This document shows positions 1 to 6,439 of a DNA stretch of 25,798 nucleotides, in pieces. Each line of letters starts with the position of its first letter. Position 1 is the stretch's first letter. Position numbers and translations under genes: made by a program. The notes below the pieces were generated by a model. It was not told the DNA's origin. It was given only the letters and a program-made list of their open reading frames with translations, and searched no databases. The DNA comes from an uncultured Muribaculaceae bacterium (GTDB lineage Bacteria; Bacteroidota; Bacteroidia; Bacteroidales; Muribaculaceae), in NCBI GenBank assembly GCA_905209725.1, contig CAJLTZ010000028.1:1-25798 (forward strand). Reading direction: 5' to 3'.

Positions 1-58
1 AAAAAGGTTCTACTGTTCTCCTGTCAAAAAGGTTCTACTGTTCTCCTGTCAAAAATAG
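1..58. repeat. End of a reverse-orientation repeat arm (2 copies)
   Basis: Two copies of CTGTTCTCCTGTC at 13-25 and 38-50, with a 25-base period, separated by an A-tract and GGTTCTA. This is the same unit as in the reverse arms at 750-952 and 2554-2748, so it is probably the right end of a third array cut by the window edge. It ends about 37 bases before the next start codon. Confidence 0.9.
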
Positions 59-87
59 TCTATTATCGTAATAAATAAACTTAAATT

Positions 88-462
88 ATGGACAATTCAG
101 ATTTGTTACAAGAAATAAAGGATGCAGCCTACGAGGTTAGAAAGGAACTGGCTCCTGGATATCTGGAATCAGTTTATCAGAATGCTCTAATATATGAGTT
201 ACAGTTACGGGGTATCTTGGCTGAAAAAGAGGTGCCCATTCCCGTATTTTATAAGAAACACCTCGTTGGAGATTTCAGAGCAGATATTTTTGTAGACAAG
301 CGTGTTATCATAGAATTGAAAGCCAACAGAGATATTTCACCTGCAAATGAAGCTCAACTGGTGAATTATCTTGTAGCTACTGGTATTGATGATGGATACA
401 TTATCAATTATGGTGGGGATAAATATCGTATTATTCACAAAACGCGCATATACAATCCTTAA
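88..462 (+). CDS. GxxExxY family protein (PD-(D/E)XK-like)
   Basis: A 124-residue protein with the family signature G-Y-L-E-S-V-Y near residues 24-30 (GxxExxY). A nuclease-like core follows: the acidic D of FRADIFVDK and, on the next strand, the ELK of VIIELKA. This is the usual full length for the family, which is assigned to the PD-(D/E)XK clan; its biological role is not established. The ATG at 88 fits the conserved N-terminus and is preceded by an AT-rich stretch with no clear ribosome binding site. The gene is visibly more AT-rich than every other gene in the window, which suggests recent acquisition. It sits between two repeat arms, and its TAA stop is followed with no gap by GACAGGAG. 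No promoter matching TAnnTTTG was seen upstream within the window. Confidence 0.85.
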   Translation: MDNSDLLQEIKDAAYEVRKELAPGYLESVYQNALIYELQLRGILAEKEVPIPVFYKKHLVGDFRADIFVDKRVIIELKANRDISPANEAQLVNYLVATGIDDGYIINYGGDKYRIIHKTRIYNP

Positions 463-749
463 GACAGGAGAATGATTTTTTTGGACAGGAGAACAGGAGG
501 AACAGGAGGCTGATACTTTTTTTGGGACAGGAGAACAGGAGGCTGATACTTTTTCGGACAGGAGTACGCTTCTTTTTTAGACAGGAGAACAGGAGGAACA
601 GGGGGCTGATACTTTTTTTGGACAGGAGAACAGGAGGCTGATACTTTTTTTGGGACAGGAGAACAGGAGGAACAGGAGGCTGATACTTTTTCGGACAGGA
701 GTACGATTCTTTTTTAGACAGGAGAACAGGAGAACATGAGGTTGATACT
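463..749. repeat. Forward arm of inverted repeat array A
   Basis: Nine copies of a unit starting GACAGGAG. Most continue as GACAGGAGAACAGGAGG, an optional extra AACAGGAGG, then CTGATAC and a T-tract. Units vary between about 20 and 42 bases. A block beginning at 543 recurs at 680, a 137-base super-period, with a single base difference across its GGACAGGAGTACGMTTC part. The first unit starts immediately after the stop codon at 460-462. The stretch has no credible gene. Confidence 0.92.
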
Positions 750-952
750 ACTGTTCTACAGTTCTCCTGTCAAAAAAAGGTTCTACTGTTCTCCTGTCAA
801 AAAAGGGTTCTACTGTTCTCCTGTCAAAAAAAAAGTTCTACTGTTCTCCTGTCAAAAGGGTTCTACTGTTCTCCTGTCAAAAAAAGGTTCTACTGTTCTC
901 CTGTCAAAAATAGGTTCTACTGTTCTCCTGTCAAAAAATATTGTTCTACTGT
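750..952. repeat. Reverse arm of inverted repeat array A
   Basis: Seven copies of a CTGTTCTCCTGTC-type unit, followed by an A-tract and GGTTCTA, with a period of about 25-28 bases. The core is the exact reverse complement of the forward-arm core at 463-749, so the two arms can pair over their whole length. The arm ends in a truncated TTCTACTGT about 10 bases before the glycosyltransferase start codon and would form its 5' untranslated region. Confidence 0.92.
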
Positions 953-961
953 CCCACAGAA

Positions 962-2266
962 ATGATGGATAAGATTTTTGTTAGTGCTTATGCTTGCGAG
1001 CCGGGACTCGGTTCGGAGCCGGGCGTAGGCTGGCACTGGATACTCGAGATGTGCCGCTTCGCCGAACTGTGGGTGATGACCCGCGCGTCTAACCGTCCTC
1101 GTATCGAGGCTTACCTCAACGCCCACCGTGCCGACCACCCGGAGTATGCCCGCCTGCATTTCGTCTGGTACGACCTGCCCCGTTGGGCGCGTTTCTGGAA
1201 ACGGGGCCTCCACGGCGTGCGCACATATTACGTGCTCTGGGAGATGATGAGCAACCCGCTCGTGCGCCGCACGATGCGCGAGAACAATATCTCCCGCTTC
1301 ATGCATCTCACCTACGGCAATGTGATCTGGAACACAAGCCGCTACGGTGAGCGCCAACAGTTTGTGTGGGGACCGGTGGGTGGCCTGGAGACTATCCCGG
1401 CGGAGTTTTCGCGCCACTATGGCCGCCGCGAGCGGCTCGTGGAACTGGTGCGCCGCCTGATGGTGGCGACTATTCGACTCAACCCGGGTTTCCGGCTCCG
1501 CTGCCGCCGTGCGGACCTCATCCTCTGCAAGACGGATATCACCCGCCAGCATATCCCGGCGAAGTATCGACACAAGGCTGTGCTCCAGACCGATGTCGCC
1601 GTGGAAGTCTCCCCCGAAACCGGCGACCGCGGTGGCCGGAGGCCGGCTGCCAGCCGGAGGCCGGCTGCCGATGGAGTGGCAGACCAATTAGACCAATTAG
1701 ACCAATCCAGCTCCCGGCTGGAGCTGGTGTGCGTGGGCAGGATGGATGCCTGGCGCGGTTTCGATCTGGCGATTGAGAGCGTTGCAAGGGTGAGGAAGGA
1801 TCTGCCGGGCGTGTGCCTGACGATTGTGGGCAACGGTTCCGACCGGCCGCGTCTAGAGGGGATTGTGGCGCGGTTCGGCCTGGAGGACTGCGTGAAGTTT
1901 GCCGGCAAGGTGGAGACTGATGAGTATCTGCGCCTGCTGCAGGAGGCGGATGCGGTGATGAATCCCTGCCTGAAGGAGGGGGCTGTGACGGTGAGCTTCG
2001 ACACCATGGCGCTCGGCAAACCGCTTATCTGCGTGGACACTACGGGATATACGCGCTATTTTTCGAAGGAATATGCGGAGATAGTGCCTCGCGGCAGCCG
2101 CGAGGAGGTGATAGAGGGATTGGCGCAGGGCATCCGGCGTGTGGCGGATGCGGGGGAGCGCGAGCGCATGGGGCGCAACGCCCGCGAGGCCGGCGCCCGC
2201 TTCACCTGGCGCCACCGCGGAGAGGAGATCCGCTCCCTACTGACAGAAGAAAAGCAACATTCTTAG
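962..2266 (+). CDS. Glycosyltransferase, GT4-like (GT-B fold)
   Basis: A 434-residue protein that probably transfers an activated sugar to a surface polysaccharide or glycolipid; the substrate is unknown. The N-terminal Rossmann domain opens with SAYACEPGLGSEPGVGW, a hallmark of one GT4 branch, and contains VWGPVGG. The C-terminal domain has VCVGRMDAWRGFDLAIE, IVGNGSDRPRLE and a nucleotide-sugar-binding loop around residues 339-347. In that loop the usual E-x7-E reads E339-x7-D347. The interdomain linker (about residues 224-252) is made of DNA repeats read in frame. ATG 962 (or 965) is chosen because upstream codons run into the repeat arm; a TTG at 941 would add repeat-derived residues. The stop at 2264-2266 abuts the next repeat arm. 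GC content matches the chromosome. Confidence 0.85.
   Translation: MMDKIFVSAYACEPGLGSEPGVGWHWILEMCRFAELWVMTRASNRPRIEAYLNAHRADHPEYARLHFVWYDLPRWARFWKRGLHGVRTYYVLWEMMSNPLVRRTMRENNISRFMHLTYGNVIWNTSRYGERQQFVWGPVGGLETIPAEFSRHYGRRERLVELVRRLMVATIRLNPGFRLRCRRADLILCKTDITRQHIPAKYRHKAVLQTDVAVEVSPETGDRGGRRPAASRRPAADGVADQLDQLDQSSSRLELVCVGRMDAWRGFDLAIESVARVRKDLPGVCLTIVGNGSDRPRLEGIVARFGLEDCVKFAGKVETDEYLRLLQEADAVMNPCLKEGAVTVSFDTMALGKPLICVDTTGYTRYFSKEYAEIVPRGSREEVIEGLAQGIRRVADAGERERMGRNAREAGARFTWRHRGEEIRSLLTEEKQHS
1635..1727. repeat. Short in-frame repeats in the glycosyltransferase linker
   Basis: Three small elements lie side by side. The first is a 16-base GC-rich sequence at 1635-1650 repeated at 1653-1668 (18-base period), which encodes RRPAAS and RRPAAD and contains the hairpin AGCCGG-AGG-CCGGCT. 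The second is GACCAATTA at 1682-1690 and 1691-1699 with a partial third copy to 1706 (DQL repeats). The third is an inverted repeat, CCAGCTCC-CGGCT-GGAGCTGG, at 1707-1727. All periods are multiples of three, so the reading frame is kept. Confidence 0.85.
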
Positions 2267-2553
2267 GACAGGAGAACTCCTCTTATCGAACAGGAGGACA
2301 GGAGAACAGGAGGTTGCTATTTTTTTGGACAGGAGAACAGGAGAACAGGAGGTTGCTATCTTTTTGGACAGGAGAACAGGAGAAACAGAAGATTGCTTTT
2401 TTTGGACAGGAGGACAGGAGAACAGGAGGTTGCTATTTTTTTGGACAGGAGAACAGGAGAAACAGGAGGTTGCTATTTTTTTGGACAGGAGAACAGGAGA
2501 ACAGGAGGTTGCTATTTTTTTGGACAGGAGAACAGGAGAAACAGGAGGTTGCT
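2267..2553. repeat. Forward arm of inverted repeat array B
   Basis: Eight copies of GACAGGAGAAC. Most units continue as AGGAG(A)AACAGGAGGTTGCTAT plus a T-tract; the period is mostly 30-40 bases. The first copy begins at the base after the glycosyltransferase TAG stop, exactly as in array A. Several reading frames stay open through the arm, but only because stop codons are rare in the unit; no gene is supported. Confidence 0.92.
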
Positions 2554-2748
2554 ACTGTTATCCTGTCCAAAATAGTTCTACTGTTCTCCTGTCCAAAATA
2601 GTTCTACTGTTCTCCTGTCCAAAATAGTTCTACTGTTCTCCTGTCCAAAAAATAGTTCTACTGTTCTCCTGTCTAAAAAATAGTTCTACTGTTATCCTGT
2701 CCAAAATAGTTCTACTGTTCTCCTGTCTAAAAAATAGTTCTACTGTAT
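2554..2748. repeat. Reverse arm of inverted repeat array B
   Basis: Seven copies of CTGTTCTCCTGTC (two read CTGTTATCCTGTC), each followed by CAAAATAG or TAAAAAATAG and TTCTA. The arm ends in a truncated TTCTACTGT directly before a terminator hairpin. In reverse complement the unit reads CTATTTTGGACAGGAGAACAG, which shares CTATTTT and GGACAGG with the forward arm of this same array. Confidence 0.92.
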
Positions 2749-2790
2749 CGGCTCGGCGGAGGGTTCCCTCTTTGCCGGGCCGCTTTTTTT
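2749..2790 (+). terminator. Intrinsic terminator closing the repeat/glycosyltransferase region
   Basis: CGGCTCGGC at 2749 pairs with GCCGGGCCG ending at 2782 (one G-U wobble). GGAGGG with CCCTC extends the stem inside. A run of eight T follows at 2784-2791. The orientation fits termination of rightward transcripts leaving array B. Confidence 0.85.
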
Positions 2791-2801
2791 TATTAATTTT
2801 G
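2771..2801 (+). promoter_or_regulatory. Bacteroidetes-type promoter for the amidase operon
   Basis: TTTG at 2771-2774, a 19-base spacer, then TAATTTTG at 2794-2801, a full match to the TAnnTTTG -7 element. The predicted start would be near 2808, giving a leader of about 77 bases to the ATG at 2885. The -33 element and spacer lie inside the 3' arm and T-tract of the terminator at 2749-2790. Confidence 0.7.
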
Positions 2802-2884
2802 TCGGTTAATACCGCATTTCTGCGCTTTGGACTCCGTTGCGGCGTTTGCCCTTCGATTTCGGGCGCTTTCCAAATTTATTCTCT

Positions 2885-5800
2885 ATGAATTTCAGCAAGT
2901 ATAAGTATATATTTCTCTCCACTGCCATCTTTGCGTCGAGCCTGATTCCGGCGTCGCTCCCGCTCCCTGCGGAGGCGGCGGAACTGCGCGCCCCCACAGA
3001 GGCCTTAGCCCCCTCGGCCACCGAGGCTTCCGCATCCTCTTCCTCCTCTTCCTCAGCGAAGAAGCGCAGTAGCAGCAAGAAGAGAAGTTCGTCGAAAAAC
3101 TCGAAGAAACGTAGCGGCAGCAAGAGCAGCAGCAAGAAGAAACGCAGCAGCTCGAAGAAGAAAAACCGCCACTCGTCGAAGTCGAAGAGGAGTTCGAAGA
3201 AGAGATATTCACGCGGCAAACGCGGCAATGTGGCCCGCTCTGTCTACAAGGCTCCCCCGAAGGAGCAGCCACAGAACGACTCGCTGACGCTGGCCATCAA
3301 CAAGGCGCTCCTCGACTGGGTGCCGGCCAACCTCAACCCCGGCGGCCTGCGCGTCAACAGCGTGAAACCCAATAAGTATGGCCGCTCGGCGAATGTGTCG
3401 CTGAATGAGAATTTCACCTACCTGCCGGTGACCCGCGAACTAATCACCTCCATCGAGCGCGAGGTGGGCAAGGCCCTCCCCGACTCGCTGAAGGGCTACC
3501 GCGTGAACCTCAACGTGGGCAACAAGAGCCTCAACTATTACATCACGAAGGTGGACCGTCTGCCGGAGCAATTCCGCAAGAATCCGAATTTCGTGAAGGA
3601 GGTGCACCCGATGACGGTGGCCACAAAGGGTATGGAGAATGACATCATCGCCCTCTGGAGTTCGCACGGCCGCTACTTCAAACCAGGCTCCGGCGCCTGG
3701 ATGTGGCAGCGCCCGCTGCTCTTCCAGACCGTGGAGGATACCTACACGATGGGCTATATCCTGCCTTTCGTGACGCCGATGCTCGAGAACGCCGGCGCAT
3801 ATGTGATGCTCCCCCGCGAGAGGGACACCAACCGCAACGAGGTGATTGTGGACAACGACACCAACGACGAGGGACAGATCTTCTCCCAGCCCTACTACAA
3901 GGAGCAGACCGGCCAGACACCTTGGGAGACAGGTGAGTTCGAGGGTTTCATTTACGACCTCCCCGACTTCCGCGACACGGAGAATCCCTTCGAGAACGGC
4001 ACCTACCGACAGACAGCGACCCAGAAGGGAGGCAAGCCGTCGGTGGCCGCATGGTATGCCGACATCCCCGCCCCGGGCGAATACGCAGTATATGTGAGCT
4101 ACAAGACCCTTCCCAATTCCACTTCCGATGCCCACTACACGGTGAACTATTCCGGAGGTTCGAAGGAATTCACCGTCAACCAGAAGATGGGCGGCGGCAC
4201 ATGGATTTATCTCGGCACATTCCCGCTCGAGGCCGGATATAGCGACGAGGAACCGGTGGTGACGCTGACCAACCTCACCTCCGGGGCCGCCGGCACTGTG
4301 GTGACTGCCGATGCGGTGAAGATTGGCGGCGGCATGGGTAACATCGCCCGCAGCAACCGCCGCAGTGATGTATATTACGACCCCTCCACCCCCGTGGACG
4401 ATGAGGAGGCCGACGACGAAGCGGCCGAGGATGAGGAGGATGAGGGCGACGACACCGGCGATAACGGAAATGACGCAGGCGAGGGAAACTCACCTGACGG
4501 CGGCGAGGCGGTAGCCGAACAATCCGATGATATTACTGATTCTGTGGATATCGAGGAGGGCGCCGACAAAAAGGAGGCCGAGAAAGCGCCGGAGAAGCGC
4601 GGCCCGGCACCCACATTCCGCACGTCGGGCTATCCCAGATTCCTCGAGGGCGCCCGCTACTGGCTCCACTGGGCCGGTTTTCCGGAGTATGTCTATTCCC
4701 CCTATCACGGCACCAACGACTATAAGGACGACTACACCAGCCGCGGCCACTGGGTGAATTATCTTGCAGGCGGTTCGCGTGTGCTCCCCGACCGCGAGGG
4801 CCTCAACATCCCTGTTGACGCCGCCTTCGCCCTGCATTCCGATGCCGGCAAGCGCAGCGACGACAGCTATGTGGGCACGCTCGGAATATATTTCACCCAG
4901 AACGGAGGCTCCTATCAGGACGGCACCGCCCGCATCAACTCGCGAATGCTCACCGACATCATCATGCAGCAGATCCATCGCGACGTGCGCCAGGAATATG
5001 AGCCCAACTGGAAGCGCCGCTCCATGTGGGACAAGAGTTATGTGGAGGCGCGCGTGCCTGAGGTGCCCACCACCCTTATCGAACTGATGAGCCACCAGAA
5101 CTTCGCCGACATGAAATATGGCCTCGACCCGGGCTTCCGCTTCACAGTGGGCCGCGCCATCTACAAGGGTCTCGCACGCTTCATGGCGGAGCGCAAGGGC
5201 CGTGAACTCGTGATTCAGCCCCTGCCTGTGAACAATTTCAGCATCAAGCGCACCCGCAAGGACCATTACCAGCTCTCGTGGGCACCGACCCCCGACCCGC
5301 TCGAGCCAACAGCAATGCCCTCGAAATATATCATCATGGAACGCACCGGGGATGACCTCGGTTTCCACAAGATTGGTGAGACGAAGGGCACCCATTTCGA
5401 CATCAACGTTACCGACGACGAAATACACAGTTTTCAGATAATCGCGGCCAACGCGGGAGGCACCGCCTTCCCCTCGGAGACCCTGGCGCTGCGCGAGGCT
5501 CCCGACGGCAGCAAACCGATCCTTATCGTGAACGGCTTCACACGCATCAGCGGCCCGGGCAACTTCTCCGCAGGCGGTGAGGCAGGTTTCGACGCCGAGG
5601 CCGACTTCGGCGTGCCCTACATCAAGGATATCTCCTTCACGGGCTATCAGACGGAGTTCCGCCGCTCGGCCGGCGAGTCGTTCGGACGCAGTGGCCAGAA
5701 CTACGCCACCACAGTGATTGCCGGCAACACATTCGACTATCCGGCCGTGCACGGCGCCGCTGCCGTTGCCATGGGCAAGGGGTTTGTGTCGGCATCGGCT

Positions 5801-6382
5801 TCGGCCGTGGAGAAGGGCGACGTGAAACTCTCGGACTATCCCGTGGTGGACCTTATCCTCGGCAAACAGCGCTCCACAGTGGTGGGCACCGGCAAACGTG
5901 GCGTGGAATACCGCGCCTTCCCCGAACCGCTGCGCAAGGCCTTGCGCCGCTACAGCGACAAGGGGGGCGACCTGATTATCACCGGCCAGTATGCCGCCAG
6001 CGACCTCACCGGCATGCGCTCGCAGAACGGTGACCGCGACTTCGCCGAGCAGGTGCTCGGAGTGTCGGGCGCAGAGAGCGACATGACCCGCCGAGGCACA
6101 TTCCGCGACAACCGCGGCCAGAGCTACGACTACTCCAACACGCTCAACGAGAAAAACTATATAGTGGAATCGCCCGACGTGCTGACGGCCGCCGAGAATG
6201 CCCACACCACCACGCTCGCCACAATGGCCGACGGCACAAAGACCGTGGGAATCATCAACAACCGCGGCAAATCGAAGGGCCAGGTGGCTCTGCTCACAAT
6301 CCCGCTCGAGAGCATCACCGACGCCAAGGAGCGCGCCCGCATCTTCAACACGATGTTCAAGGCGGTAACAACTAACAAGTAA
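2885..6382 (+). CDS. Secreted N-acetylmuramoyl-L-alanine amidase-like protein with inserted golvesin-like domain
   Basis: A 1165-residue exported protein, expected to cleave the amide bond between MurNAc and the stem peptide. A signal peptide covers residues 1-31 (ends AEAA), followed by a Ser/Lys-rich segment (about 52-115). The amidase_3-type zinc site can be assembled from H261 (SSHGRYF), E284 (TVEDTYT), H651 (ALHSDAG) and catalytic E733 (LIELMSH). Between its halves lies an insertion of several hundred residues: a golvesin/xanthan-lyase-like beta domain (about 350-485) and a very acidic linker (about 503-575). An Fn3-like domain (about 781-871) and a C-terminal region resembling a glutamine-amidotransferase/Rossmann fold follow. 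Relatives are often annotated as xanthan lyase, which is probably misleading. ATG 2885 is chosen because it begins directly with the signal peptide; a TTG at 2837 would put 16 non-hydrophobic residues before it. It is the first gene of a probable six-gene operon. Confidence 0.8.
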   Translation: MNFSKYKYIFLSTAIFASSLIPASLPLPAEAAELRAPTEALAPSATEASASSSSSSSAKKRSSSKKRSSSKNSKKRSGSKSSSKKKRSSSKKKNRHSSKSKRSSKKRYSRGKRGNVARSVYKAPPKEQPQNDSLTLAINKALLDWVPANLNPGGLRVNSVKPNKYGRSANVSLNENFTYLPVTRELITSIEREVGKALPDSLKGYRVNLNVGNKSLNYYITKVDRLPEQFRKNPNFVKEVHPMTVATKGMENDIIALWSSHGRYFKPGSGAWMWQRPLLFQTVEDTYTMGYILPFVTPMLENAGAYVMLPRERDTNRNEVIVDNDTNDEGQIFSQPYYKEQTGQTPWETGEFEGFIYDLPDFRDTENPFENGTYRQTATQKGGKPSVAAWYADIPAPGEYAVYVSYKTLPNSTSDAHYTVNYSGGSKEFTVNQKMGGGTWIYLGTFPLEAGYSDEEPVVTLTNLTSGAAGTVVTADAVKIGGGMGNIARSNRRSDVYYDPSTPVDDEEADDEAAEDEEDEGDDTGDNGNDAGEGNSPDGGEAVAEQSDDITDSVDIEEGADKKEAEKAPEKRGPAPTFRTSGYPRFLEGARYWLHWAGFPEYVYSPYHGTNDYKDDYTSRGHWVNYLAGGSRVLPDREGLNIPVDAAFALHSDAGKRSDDSYVGTLGIYFTQNGGSYQDGTARINSRMLTDIIMQQIHRDVRQEYEPNWKRRSMWDKSYVEARVPEVPTTLIELMSHQNFADMKYGLDPGFRFTVGRAIYKGLARFMAERKGRELVIQPLPVNNFSIKRTRKDHYQLSWAPTPDPLEPTAMPSKYIIMERTGDDLGFHKIGETKGTHFDINVTDDEIHSFQIIAANAGGTAFPSETLALREAPDGSKPILIVNGFTRISGPGNFSAGGEAGFDAEADFGVPYIKDISFTGYQTEFRRSAGESFGRSGQNYATTVIAGNTFDYPAVHGAAAVAMGKGFVSASASAVEKGDVKLSDYPVVDLILGKQRSTVVGTGKRGVEYRAFPEPLRKALRRYSDKGGDLIITGQYAASDLTGMRSQNGDRDFAEQVLGVSGAESDMTRRGTFRDNRGQSYDYSNTLNEKNYIVESPDVLTAAENAHTTTLATMADGTKTVGIINNRGKSKGQVALLTIPLESITDAKERARIFNTMFKAVTTNK

Positions 6383-6439
6383 TAAGTATTAAGGAATAAG
6401 GAATAAGTTTCGGTCGCTTGGCGACTGCACTAAAAAGAA
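6383..6439. other. Intergenic spacer with small hairpin
   Basis: AAGGAATAAGGAATAAG direct repeats, followed by a hairpin GTCGC-TTG-GCGAC at 6413-6425, lie between the amidase and the GT2 gene. There is no T-tract, so termination is unlikely and read-through is expected. It could be a copy of a dispersed intergenic repeat or an RNA-processing site. Confidence 0.4.

Noticed and set aside
463..952. CRISPR array
   Set aside because: Units differ in length, spacers are low-complexity and repeated, orientation flips in the middle, and no cas gene is present.
941..961. TTG start for the glycosyltransferase
   Set aside because: The extra residues come from the truncated repeat; ATG 962 or 965 matches the family N-terminus.
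736..972. Open reading frame through the reverse arm (repeated SPVKK and STVLLSK peptides)
   Set aside because: The peptide is only the repeat read in shifting frames, it overlaps the start of the glycosyltransferase, and it has no promoter or conserved domain.
2314..2627. Three overlapping reading frames through forward arm B (repeated DRRTGEQE and FFWTGEQE peptides)
   Set aside because: All three frames are open because the unit lacks stop codons; unit lengths are not multiples of three, so no single protein repeat is preserved.
2837..2884. TTG start for the amidase
   Set aside because: It would place 16 unrelated residues before an intact signal peptide that begins at ATG 2885.
4490..6205. 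Long antisense frame on the minus strand
   Set aside because: It is the mirror of the amidase coding sequence in GC-rich DNA and shows no family motifs.
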